Source: Lachnospiraceae bacterium
Lineage (GTDB): Bacteria; Bacillota; Clostridia; Lachnospirales; Lachnospiraceae
DNA: 64,000 nucleotides
Reading direction: 5' to 3'
NCBI GenBank assembly: GCA_022791975.1
Contig: JAAWAC010000041.1
Span: forward strand, 186,001-250,000
Shown here: in pieces, positions 18,822-27,749 of the stretch
Numbering within the stretch: position 1 is the stretch's first letter
Layout: the number at the start of each line of letters is the position of its first letter
Made by a program: the position numbers and the translations under genes
The notes under the pieces: model-generated
Told to the model about the DNA's origin: nothing
Databases searched by the model: none
What the model saw: only the letters and a program-made list of their open reading frames with translations

Positions 18822-20276
18822 ATGGAAAGCTTAATGAGGTGGATGAGAAAATCACTTCTTTTCATGGTGGGTTTTTGGGCACTTTTAATTTGTATATTAT
18901 CTGTAAAGTGGTTGTTTCTTCTGAATGAGCCTTTCATCAGAATTGTTTTGGAAATTTTCCTGTGTATTGCAGCAGTGATTGGATGGAGCTGGCTCATAAA
19001 AAGTCAGACGATAACAGAGGGATTGCTTAGTCCCATGGGAATGAGGATGATCAAAGGAATTTTTTTGGTTACCTTTGTTCTAAGGCTTTGGATTGCATTT
19101 GATATGCAGTTGGTGCCGATTTTAGATTTGGAGGAGATTTATAACCGTGCTATTGAGTTAGCGGAAAATGGAAGATTAGTCTATTCAGAGCAGTTGGGGT
19201 ATGTTTTTAACAATGTTCCGCTTATGATGTTTCTATCTTATTTTTTTAAACTGGCAAAAATCCTGGGAATTACAAATTATTATCTGGTGGGCGGTGTAGT
19301 TAACGCCTGTATGATACAGCTGGCAATTTATTTTACTTATAGGCTGGCAGAAATTACTCTGGATAGAAAACAGGCATATTTTATTTTATTGTTTTGCATG
19401 TTGAATCCGGTTCTTTATGTGTATGTTTCATATTACTACACAGATACCATATGCATTCCTTTTTTGATGGGAGGACTTTACTTCTTTTTTAAAGGAAAAG
19501 GTGGTGGTATAAAAGGATTCATCTATGAGGGAATATCCGGGGTTTGTTTATTGATTGGAGGCACTATTCGGGCCACTGTATTAATAGCAGGAGTGGCAAT
19601 TATAATATATACAGTTGTTAGCAGTAAAAAGGTAAAATGGAAAAAATCAATGATGGAGCTATTAATTGCAGGTTTCGCCTTTATTGCTGCTGGTGAATTA
19701 TTTCAGGTTATTTATGAAAAACAGATCCCAGCAGAGGTTCAGCAGGGAGCGTTGCCGGCAACACATTTTATTATGATGGGGACGCATAATGATGGGGAAT
19801 TTTCAGAGGAGGATTTTGTATACACAATTAGTTTTCCAACAAAAGAGGAAAAGGCAAGCGCAGCCATGCAGAAAATAAAAGAAAATTTAAGAGAGTTGGG
19901 ACCAAGAGGATTTTTGCGGTTGCAAGAAAATAAGCTTATAGGGGTCTGGGCCATTGGAACAAAGGGATATAGACAATATATGAAGGAGACGGTTAAAGAT
20001 AGTTTTTTGTTTCCATGGTTGGCAGGAGGGAAAAGCGGATGGTTCCAGCAATATTGTCAGTTCTATAATTTTTTACTGTTTGCTCTGCTTTTGGTGCAGA
20101 CAGTATGTATGTGGAATGTAGACAAATGGAATATTTGTCATTGCTGTATGATTGTTTTAGTTGGTGTTGGCTTACTGTATATTTTCTGGGAAAATCATCA
20201 GCGCCATACGATCTGTTTTATGCTGATATTGGGGATTTTATCATCCCATTCTTTACAAGGGAGGCAGGCGCAATGA
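18822..20276 (+). CDS. GT39/PMT-like membrane protein inserted between exporter genes
   Basis: A 484-residue protein with about eleven helices. A D-L-E-E loop after the second hydrophobic block (MQLVPILDLEEIYNRAIEL near 88) fits the catalytic acidic site of GT39-like enzymes, and YVSYYYTDTICIPF near 205 resembles the later loop. Composition is far more AT-rich than its neighbours: 19321-19380 has 20 G/C in 60 against 34 in 60 at 18421-18480 in the permease. Exporter permease and ATPase genes are normally adjacent, so this gene looks like a later arrival. It would transfer a sugar outside the membrane. Confidence 0.75.
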   Translation: MESLMRWMRKSLLFMVGFWALLICILSVKWLFLLNEPFIRIVLEIFLCIAAVIGWSWLIKSQTITEGLLSPMGMRMIKGIFLVTFVLRLWIAFDMQLVPILDLEEIYNRAIELAENGRLVYSEQLGYVFNNVPLMMFLSYFFKLAKILGITNYYLVGGVVNACMIQLAIYFTYRLAEITLDRKQAYFILLFCMLNPVLYVYVSYYYTDTICIPFLMGGLYFFFKGKGGGIKGFIYEGISGVCLLIGGTIRATVLIAGVAIIIYTVVSSKKVKWKKSMMELLIAGFAFIAAGELFQVIYEKQIPAEVQQGALPATHFIMMGTHNDGEFSEEDFVYTISFPTKEEKASAAMQKIKENLRELGPRGFLRLQENKLIGVWAIGTKGYRQYMKETVKDSFLFPWLAGGKSGWFQQYCQFYNFLLFALLLVQTVCMWNVDKWNICHCCMIVLVGVGLLYIFWENHQRHTICFMLILGILSSHSLQGRQAQ

Positions 20277-20288
20277 GAGGAGAGGCAC

Positions 20289-21035
20289 ATGAAAATTGAA
20301 AATGCCATTGAGGTGCAGGATGTGTCCATGTGCTTCAATCTGTCCCGGGAAAAGGTGGACAGTATCAAGGAATATGTGATTAAGGCCTTAAAGCGTCAGC
20401 TGTTTTATGAAGAGTTCTGGGCGCTGAATGACATTAGTTTTGAGATAAAAAAGGGGGATTCCGTGGGACTGGTGGGAATGAATGGTTCCGGAAAGAGTAC
20501 CCTGCTAAAGATTATCGCCGGGGTGTTAAAGCCTACCAAGGGCTCAGTGCACACTACAGGAACCATTGCACCTATGATTGAGCTGGGTGCGGGCTTTGAC
20601 CACGATTTGACAGCCAGGGAAAATATTTTTTTAAATGGGGCGCTTATTGGTTATTCTCAGGAAATGTTGGAGGAACGGTTTGACGATATTATTTCCTTTG
20701 CAGGGCTGGAGCGGTTTGTGGATGTGCCCATTAAGAACTTCTCCTCAGGAATGCTGGCAAGGCTGGGGTTTTCCATTGCCACTATTGTGGATGCGGATAT
20801 TTTGATTATCGACGAGATCCTTTCCGTGGGAGATTACCAGTTTCAGAATAAATGTAAAAAGCGTATTCGGGAGATGATGGACCGGAATACCACCGTTTTG
20901 TTTGTGTCCCACAGTATTGAGCAGGTAAAGGAAATCTGCAAAAAAGCCGTCTGGATTGATAAAGGCCATATCCGTATGATGGGGGAGGCCGAGGAAGTTT
21001 GTGATGCCTATGAAGACCCTCAGGAAAAGGGATAA
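20289..21035 (+). CDS. ABC exporter ATPase (Wzt/TagH-like, short form)
   Basis: Powers the permease at 18017. Walker A GMNGSGKST near residue 62, signature NFSSGMLARLGF near 150, Walker B ILIIDE near 170, switch His in VSHS near 204. At 248 residues it ends just after the nucleotide-binding domain and so lacks the C-terminal polymer-binding domain of Wzt proteins such as E. coli O9a; the same short form occurs in undecaprenyl-diphosphate polymer exporters. GGAGAGG lies before the ATG. Confidence 0.93.
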   Translation: MKIENAIEVQDVSMCFNLSREKVDSIKEYVIKALKRQLFYEEFWALNDISFEIKKGDSVGLVGMNGSGKSTLLKIIAGVLKPTKGSVHTTGTIAPMIELGAGFDHDLTARENIFLNGALIGYSQEMLEERFDDIISFAGLERFVDVPIKNFSSGMLARLGFSIATIVDADILIIDEILSVGDYQFQNKCKKRIREMMDRNTTVLFVSHSIEQVKEICKKAVWIDKGHIRMMGEAEEVCDAYEDPQEKG

Positions 21036-21125
21036 AAGAATTTTCTGGATATAAGGGTTGGTATTGTAAAAATTTGAAAAAAACAGGCAAAAGACGGGCG
21101 AAGAGAACGGATGTGAGGATTGTAT

Positions 21126-23126
21126 ATGGTTGAGAAGCAAGAAAATCAGAAAACAGAGGAGGGCTTTCAGGAGCTTCAGAGGGACTATCAAAAGCTGTAT
21201 GTGGCAGAGCGGGAAAAAACGGAGGTTCTTTTGAGCAAAATTGAGGAGGCAGAAAAGGAGATAGAGGAGCTTCAATTTAAGCTGGACCGAATCAAGGGCA
21301 GCTTTGCCTGGAAGCTTTCCATTCCCCTGCGAAAGGCCTTTCATTTTTATGAAAAGACCCGGGACAGGCTGACCCGATATGGCTCTATTCCGGGGGTTAT
21401 GCGCAAGGTGCGCAGTAAGCTGAGGGAGCGGCGAAACATGAAAAGCCATGGGACAGCCAGCTTTCCCTCTCCACAGGAGGCAGCTAACCAGCGGGAGACG
21501 GTCTTTGAGAACAAGGTGCGCTACAGTATTTTAGTGCCCCTTTTTAATACGCCGGAAAAATTTCTGCGGGATATGTTAGAATCTGTGGCTGTACAAACCT
21601 ATGAAAACTGGGAGCTTTGCCTGGCTGACGGCAGTGACTCGGATCATGCCTATGTGGGACAGATAGTAAGGGAGTATGTGGAGAAAGATAGCCGCATCAA
21701 ATACCATGTGCTGGACCATAATTATGGGATTTCCGGAAACACCAATGAATGTCTGAAAATGGCCACCGGGGATTACATTGCCCTGTTTGATCACGATGAT
21801 ATTTTGCATCCCAGTGTGCTCTATGAGTATACCAGAGTAATTAACGAACAGAAGGCAGACTATATCTACTGTGATGAGATTACCTTCCAGGGAGACAGCA
21901 TTGACCATATGATCGTGCTACATTTTAAACCGGATTATGCGCCGGATAATCTGCGGGGAAATAATTATATCTGTCATTTTTCTGCCTTTTCCAGGGAGCT
22001 TTTGGATGAGAGTGGGGTATTTCGCAGTGAATATGACGGCAGCCAGGATCATGATATGATTCTGCGGCTGACGGCCCGGGCAAAAAAGGTGTGTCATGTT
22101 CCCAAGGCGCTGTATTACTGGCGTTCCCACAAGGCTTCCGTGGCGCAGGATATCAATGCTAAGACCTATGCAGTGGATGCAGCCAAGCGGGCAGTCCACG
22201 ATCACTTGCGGGATACCTATGGCATGGAAGTGAAGGTAGAGAGCACCCGGGCTTTTCCCACCATTTTTCGTATTCGCTATCCCTTACGGGAGCGGCCTCT
22301 TATTTCCATCGTGATACCGAACCGGGATCATATGGAGGATCTGTCCCGATGTGTGGAGTCCATTGTGAGCAAATCCACTTATGAAAATTATGAGATTATC
22401 GTTGTGGAAAACCACAGTGAGACAAAGGAGATTTTTGACTATTATAAGGCCTTAGAACACAATGAGAAAATCCGCATTGTCACATATGAGGAGACAGGTG
22501 GTTTTAATTATTCCAAAATCAATAATTTCGGGGTATCCTTTGCACAGGGGAAGTATGTGCTCCTTCTGAACAATGACATGAAGGTGATCACCCGGGAGTG
22601 GATGGAGGAAATGCTTATGTATGCCCAGAGACCAGATGTGGCGGCTGTGGGAGGAAAGCTCTACTATGCGGACAACAGCATACAACACGCAGGGATTGTC
22701 ATTGGTCTGGGAGCGCACCGGGCCGCCGGGCATACCCATTATAAGGATGCCAAGGAGCATCTGGGATATATGGGGCGCCTGTGCTATGCCCAGGATGTAA
22801 CGGCGGTTACGGGTGCCTGTCTGCTGGTAAAGAAGGCCCAGTATGATCAGGTAGGCGGGCTAGATGAGAGCTTTAGCGTGGCCTTTAACGATGTGGATTT
22901 TTGCCTAAAGCTGCGGAAAGAGGGATATCTGAATGTATTTACCCCTTTTGCGGAGCTCTTCCACTATGAATCCAAGACGCGAGGAATGGAGGAAGGAGAA
23001 AAGCTGCAACGCTTCCAGAAGGAGGTAGCTTTGTTCCGGGAGAAATGGAAGGCAGAGCTGGAGGCAGGAGACCCGTATTTTAATCCGAATTTTTCTTTGG
23101 ATTATTCGGATTATACAGTGAAGTAG
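21126..23126 (+). CDS. Bifunctional GT2 glycosyltransferase with N-terminal coiled coil
   Basis: 666 residues: a coiled coil (10-60) ending in GSFAWKLSIPLRKAF, then two GT-A domains. Domain 1 begins YSILVPLFNTPEKF near 136, with FDHDD near 219; domain 2 begins ISIVIPNRDHMEDL near 395, with LNNDM near 480 and FNDVDFCLKLR near 580. Both keep the acidic metal motif, so two successive linkages may be made on the cytoplasmic side. Track of the frame reaches TTG 21120, but ATG 21126 is seven bases after GAGG and is preferred. Rhamnose-type polymer synthesis is plausible, not shown. Confidence 0.88.
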   Translation: MVEKQENQKTEEGFQELQRDYQKLYVAEREKTEVLLSKIEEAEKEIEELQFKLDRIKGSFAWKLSIPLRKAFHFYEKTRDRLTRYGSIPGVMRKVRSKLRERRNMKSHGTASFPSPQEAANQRETVFENKVRYSILVPLFNTPEKFLRDMLESVAVQTYENWELCLADGSDSDHAYVGQIVREYVEKDSRIKYHVLDHNYGISGNTNECLKMATGDYIALFDHDDILHPSVLYEYTRVINEQKADYIYCDEITFQGDSIDHMIVLHFKPDYAPDNLRGNNYICHFSAFSRELLDESGVFRSEYDGSQDHDMILRLTARAKKVCHVPKALYYWRSHKASVAQDINAKTYAVDAAKRAVHDHLRDTYGMEVKVESTRAFPTIFRIRYPLRERPLISIVIPNRDHMEDLSRCVESIVSKSTYENYEIIVVENHSETKEIFDYYKALEHNEKIRIVTYEETGGFNYSKINNFGVSFAQGKYVLLLNNDMKVITREWMEEMLMYAQRPDVAAVGGKLYYADNSIQHAGIVIGLGAHRAAGHTHYKDAKEHLGYMGRLCYAQDVTAVTGACLLVKKAQYDQVGGLDESFSVAFNDVDFCLKLRKEGYLNVFTPFAELFHYESKTRGMEEGEKLQRFQKEVALFREKWKAELEAGDPYFNPNFSLDYSDYTVK

Positions 23127-23206
23127 TGGGAGATAGGGCAGGGCTTCCCCTGTAATAGTTTGCCTACCAGTGATCGCCTATCTAACATTTGTAAAGGAGA
23201 AGGGAA

Positions 23207-24169
23207 ATGGACAAGATTGCAGTATTGATTCCCTGCTATAATGAAAGCAAAACCGTTCAAAAGGTGGTGGAAGACTTTAGACAGGCTCTTCCCGAAGCTG
23301 TAATTTATGTCTATGACAATAATTCCACAGATGGCACAGATAAACTGGCCCGGCAGGCTGGCGCAGTGGTGCGTTATGAGCATCAGCAGGGAAAGGGCAA
23401 TGTGATCCGGCGAATGTTTCAGGAGATTGAGGCAGAGATCTATGTGATGGTGGACGGAGATGATACCTATCCGGCGGAGGCAGCTCCCCAGTTAGTCAAG
23501 CATATACGGGAGCATGGTGCAAAGATGGTGGTGGGAGACCGGCTGTCGTCCACCTACTATACGGAAAATAAACGGCCTTTTCATAATTTTGGAAATTCTA
23601 TGGTGAAAAACTGCATCAACTGGTTTTTCCACACCAATATTCAGGATATTATGACCGGATACCGGGCCTTTCACTATACCTTTGTGAAAACCTTTCCTGT
23701 ATTGTCCAGGGGCTTTGAAATTGAGACGGAAATGACCATTCATGCGGCAGATAAAAATCTTCAGGTGGACCATGTGGTGGTGGAGTATCGGGACCGACCG
23801 GAGGGGAGTGTGTCCAAGCTTAACACCTTTTCCGATGGTCTCAAGGTGCTAGGCTGTATCCTGGGCCTGTACAGAAATTATAAGCCTTTTGCCTTTTTTG
23901 GCTGTATCGCCGCTTTGCTGACCCTTGTTAGCGCCGGATTCTTTCTTCCTATTTTGGTGGAATATCTGAGGACTGGGCTGGTGCCCCGGTTTCCCACCCT
24001 GATTGTCTGCGGCTTTGGTTTGATCGCCGCCCTTCAGGCCTTATTTGCCGGGTTGATTTTACAGGGGATGGAAAAGAAAAACAAACAGGATTTTGAGCTG
24101 GAGCTGCTGCGGGTTTACTATCAATATGAACGACTGTGTGGAAAGGAGAATCTGAATGAAGCAGAGTAG
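23207..24169 (+). CDS. GT2 polyprenyl-phosphate glycosyltransferase (DPM-like)
   Basis: GT-A domain starting IAVLIPCYNESKTV at residue 4, with DNNSTDGT near 36 and VDGDDTYP near 82, then two C-terminal helices near 226-248 and 262-284. This is the dolichol-phosphate mannose synthase pattern with a membrane tail, making polyprenyl-phosphate sugars. 320 residues. AAAGGAG precedes the ATG. The following gene overlaps by 14 bases and is a polytopic membrane protein, which fits a synthase-transferase pair. Confidence 0.86.
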   Translation: MDKIAVLIPCYNESKTVQKVVEDFRQALPEAVIYVYDNNSTDGTDKLARQAGAVVRYEHQQGKGNVIRRMFQEIEAEIYVMVDGDDTYPAEAAPQLVKHIREHGAKMVVGDRLSSTYYTENKRPFHNFGNSMVKNCINWFFHTNIQDIMTGYRAFHYTFVKTFPVLSRGFEIETEMTIHAADKNLQVDHVVVEYRDRPEGSVSKLNTFSDGLKVLGCILGLYRNYKPFAFFGCIAALLTLVSAGFFLPILVEYLRTGLVPRFPTLIVCGFGLIAALQALFAGLILQGMEKKNKQDFELELLRVYYQYERLCGKENLNEAE

Positions 24170-25880
24170 GCGTCAGTTGGTGGCAGCTGTAACAGCCCTA
24201 GGCCTTTCCTTTCTATGCATGGTTGTGGTATACTTTCGATTTACATGGATTTATGCCATTGCAGACGATGTGATTATGCGGGATATTGCATCTGGTGCTT
24301 TTACAGGCACACCGGATGGACATTTAATTTTTATTAAATTTGTCCTGGGATGGTTTATTAGTCGGTGCTATCTGTTGTTGCCCTTTGTGGATTGGTATGG
24401 ATTTATTTTGGTTGGCGTTATGTTTCTTGGCATGGCGGCCTGTCTGTACCGGGGATTTGGGACAGAGAAAAGCATGATTTGGAAGGCGGTATACGGAGCT
24501 CTGGTGCTTTTATTGCATGGACATGTGATGCTGTTTCATGTGGCACAGTTTGAGTGGACTCTGTGCGCGGCCTTTGCCGGAGCCCAGGCCTTGTTTTTTT
24601 ATGTGACACTCCGCAGCCGGGGGGAAAATGTGGCGGTTTATGGCCTTCTGCTTATGACCTTTTGTATCCGCAGTGATATTTTCTGGATGTTGATGCCTGG
24701 CTTTGGAATTTTTTATATTTGGAAGCATGTAAGCCTAGAAAAGCAGGGGGAGAGCCGCCAGGGCAGGCGGTTTTCTTTGCATATTTGCTGCTGGGGACTT
24801 CCGGCAGCCGTATTTCTGAGTGTGGGAATTGTGCTTTTTGTGGAACAGCTGGCCTATGGAGGGGAGGAATGGAAGAGCTTTCAAAGGTTTCAGACTGCCC
24901 GTTCAGAGGTATATGATTATTATGGGGTTCCTGTTTATGAAAAAAATCCGGAATTTTTTATGAGCCAGGGGATTACCAGTCAGGAGGTTCGCAGTCTGCG
25001 GCATTATGCCCTTTATCTGGTGGAGGACATGGATGCAGAGAAAATGGAACTGTTGGCAGGAGAGGCAAAGCGGCAGAACAGCCAAGATATGGGAGTCAAA
25101 GGGCGGCTTCGGCAGGGAATTCTTCTGGCCGCAGAGCAGTTTTTTACCTTGGACTATGCACCCATGAGTCTGTACGGCATTTTTCTGGCGCTGTATTTGC
25201 TTTTGTACGGATGGAAAAAGGATAGGCAGGGATTGTGCTATGTGCTTTTGCTTCTATGTTTCCAGGGATTTCTGTGGCTGGCACTGGGGGTGACGGGTAG
25301 GTTGCCAGAGCGGGTAGCTCAGTCTTTGCATGTGGCGGATCTGGTGATGATGGTAGGGGCACTGTGTCAAATGAAAGCGTTTCCAGGGAAAAGGCTGGAG
25401 AAACCGCTTTTGGTAGGGGGAGGCGTCTGCTTTTTGATTTTGACTTCCCTATGTTGGAAGAACACGTTACATGCAAACTGGAAAAAAATGGAAAATGATG
25501 GAAATTATCAGTTGTTTAAGGAGTACTGCAAGAAACAGACGGATACACTATTTTTTATAGAAACCTTTCGGGCGGAACCTGTGGGCGGGGCCCAGGTGAC
25601 AGCACAGGGTGATTTTTCTTTAAACCGCTGCCTAACTCTGGGGGACTGGTACTCCACCTCACCTCTGGATCAGGAGCGATTTGCGGCTCTTGGAATATCC
25701 CAGGTTAAAGAGGCATTGTTGACTGGAGAGCAGGTGTATTATGTGGTGCGTGATGTGGAGGGAGCCGGTTTTTTTGGGGACTATATAAGAGAGACTGAGG
25801 ACAACCTTCAGGTTTCTCTCCAGGATGTGGTCACACTGGAGGGACGGAGCTATTATTTGTATCAGGTAAATTCCATATAG
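24156..25880 (+). CDS. Polytopic membrane protein, paralogue A of a GT-C-like pair
   Basis: 574 residues with about twelve helices and a C-terminal extracytoplasmic domain of about 110. The first loop holds ADDVIMRDIASG and GTPDGHLIFIK (residues 35-65), an acidic patch after helix 1 as in GT-C enzymes. The next gene has the matching DDVAMRNVAAG and GSPDAHLIHIK, and both share an LYLVED..(x)EKM segment near 285, so they arose by duplication. Starts inside the end of the polyprenyl-phosphate GT2 gene with AGGAG upstream. Specific substrate unknown. Confidence 0.72.
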   Translation: MKQSRRQLVAAVTALGLSFLCMVVVYFRFTWIYAIADDVIMRDIASGAFTGTPDGHLIFIKFVLGWFISRCYLLLPFVDWYGFILVGVMFLGMAACLYRGFGTEKSMIWKAVYGALVLLLHGHVMLFHVAQFEWTLCAAFAGAQALFFYVTLRSRGENVAVYGLLLMTFCIRSDIFWMLMPGFGIFYIWKHVSLEKQGESRQGRRFSLHICCWGLPAAVFLSVGIVLFVEQLAYGGEEWKSFQRFQTARSEVYDYYGVPVYEKNPEFFMSQGITSQEVRSLRHYALYLVEDMDAEKMELLAGEAKRQNSQDMGVKGRLRQGILLAAEQFFTLDYAPMSLYGIFLALYLLLYGWKKDRQGLCYVLLLLCFQGFLWLALGVTGRLPERVAQSLHVADLVMMVGALCQMKAFPGKRLEKPLLVGGGVCFLILTSLCWKNTLHANWKKMENDGNYQLFKEYCKKQTDTLFFIETFRAEPVGGAQVTAQGDFSLNRCLTLGDWYSTSPLDQERFAALGISQVKEALLTGEQVYYVVRDVEGAGFFGDYIRETEDNLQVSLQDVVTLEGRSYYLYQVNSI

Positions 25881-25973
25881 GAAAATCAGAGGGAATACAG
25901 AAGAAATCCATACAGGAAGACCAAGGGGTGCACAGGAGGTGAAGTGCAGTTGAGAACAAAAGGAGAAAGACTC

Positions 25974-27713
25974 ATGAGTACAAAAAAGAATATGCTGCTT
26001 GCTTTCCTGGGAGCGCTTGGCATCACGGCGCTATATTTTCTCTGGGCATATGAATCCTTTTCCTTTTTCTATGATATCAATGACGATGTTGCCATGCGCA
26101 ATGTGGCAGCCGGGGTGATTACAGGAAGTCCGGACGCACATTTGATCCATATAAAATATATATGGGGGCTGGTTATCCGGGGCCTCTATGCCACAGTGCC
26201 CGGCTTTGACTGGTATGGTATTGGCATGACAGGGCTGGTAAGCCTGTCCCTGGCTGTACTTCTCTACCGGGGGCTTGTGATGGAGCGGGGATGGCTCTGG
26301 AAGCTGGTTTATGTGTGTGGAATTCTGCTGGTGTTTACCTGGCTGGGGTTGAAGCATTTGGTTTGCTTTCAGTGGACGGTAACAGCGGGAATGATAGGTG
26401 GGGCCGGACTATTTTTGTTTGTTACCTGTCAAACCAGGGAAGGGTTGCAAAGCTGGTGGGAGGAGGGGGCCTCCCTGGGGCTGCTCCTGCTTTCCCTGTG
26501 CATTCGGGATGATGTGTTTTTATTGGTGCTTCCTGCGGCCGCTCTTGTATTTTGGTATCGGCATGGAAGCTTTGTAAGAGGGCAGATTCCCTTTCGGCTG
26601 AACCACTGGCAGATAGCGGCCGCTTTGGCTGGTGGAGTTCTGGTGATCCTGGGCGTGGAGTTTTTTGCGTATAAGGACCCGGAATGGAAAAGCTTTCTGG
26701 CCTATAATCAGGATCGGGAAGCCATTATGGATTTCTATGGAATTCCGGACTATCAGGAGGATCAGGTTTTCTATGATTCTATGGGAATGAGGGAGGAAAC
26801 GGTGGTGAATCTGCATCGGTATTCCCTGTACCTGGTGGAGGACATTTATCCAGAGAAAATGCATGCACTGGCAGAAAATGCCCGAGAATTGTATGAGCAG
26901 AAAAATCCGCCCTTAAGACGAATGGGAGAGGGAGTCACAAAGGTTTTGCAGAATTTGCTGGACGGTCAGATCCTGCCCTTGACGGCCTTTGGCAGTCTTT
27001 TGTTTATAGCTCTATGGATTCTTCTGCAAAGGCAAAGGGCCCTTAGCATGCTGGTCCTTTTGCACCTGTTGTGGGGATCCTGCTGGCTGTATCTGGGGTA
27101 TCGGGGGAGAGTGGTGGATCGGGTGGTCTATACGCTTTTGCTTCTCCAGATTTTTACCTATGGAGGACTGCTGATACAGGCGTTGCCGGAGAGAATTTTG
27201 GCAAAGGAAAAGGGGACCTGGCAGAATCCGGTGATTTTATTGACATTGGGCTTTTGTCTGGTGGCAATATGCCAGATACAGATAAAGGACCTGAAAAAAA
27301 ACAGCGGGGAGCGCTGGGCATATAATCAGCAGTTTTTAGACATCAATCAGTATATGGCGGAACACATGGAAAATGTCTATTTTATGACGACCTTTTCCAT
27401 TGAAACCTATACGGATAACTTTACCCTGCGCCGGGATTTTACCTTTAGCAATCTTTTGTCTGTGGGCGGCTGGCATTCCTTTTCTCAGCTGGAAAATAAA
27501 AAGATTGAGAAGCTGGGGATCGGGGGACAGACCATGGAGCATGCCATGCTTACAGAAGATCATGTTTTCGTAATATCTCTGGTAAATGTGGACTATATGG
27601 ACCGGTATTTTTTGAAGAAATATGGAAATCAATACCAGGGGAGAACGGTGGTGGATGTACAGACTTATGGGGATACGGACTTTACGGTATATCAGTTTTC
27701 CCTGGCAGAATAA
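25974..27713 (+). CDS. Polytopic membrane protein, paralogue B of a GT-C-like pair
   Basis: 579 residues, same architecture and motifs as the preceding gene (DDVAMRNVAAG, GSPDAHLIHIK, DWYG, LYLVEDIYPEKM). Three starts are in frame: GTG 25944, TTG 25950 and ATG 25974. ATG 25974 has AGGAG eight bases upstream and gives an N-terminus that aligns with paralogue A, so it is chosen. The two proteins may act on different sugars or as a pair; nothing in the sequence decides this. Confidence 0.7.
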   Translation: MSTKKNMLLAFLGALGITALYFLWAYESFSFFYDINDDVAMRNVAAGVITGSPDAHLIHIKYIWGLVIRGLYATVPGFDWYGIGMTGLVSLSLAVLLYRGLVMERGWLWKLVYVCGILLVFTWLGLKHLVCFQWTVTAGMIGGAGLFLFVTCQTREGLQSWWEEGASLGLLLLSLCIRDDVFLLVLPAAALVFWYRHGSFVRGQIPFRLNHWQIAAALAGGVLVILGVEFFAYKDPEWKSFLAYNQDREAIMDFYGIPDYQEDQVFYDSMGMREETVVNLHRYSLYLVEDIYPEKMHALAENARELYEQKNPPLRRMGEGVTKVLQNLLDGQILPLTAFGSLLFIALWILLQRQRALSMLVLLHLLWGSCWLYLGYRGRVVDRVVYTLLLLQIFTYGGLLIQALPERILAKEKGTWQNPVILLTLGFCLVAICQIQIKDLKKNSGERWAYNQQFLDINQYMAEHMENVYFMTTFSIETYTDNFTLRRDFTFSNLLSVGGWHSFSQLENKKIEKLGIGGQTMEHAMLTEDHVFVISLVNVDYMDRYFLKKYGNQYQGRTVVDVQTYGDTDFTVYQFSLAE

Positions 27714-27749
27714 GCAGGCAGGAAAAAGCGCACAGAAAGGACAAGAGAA

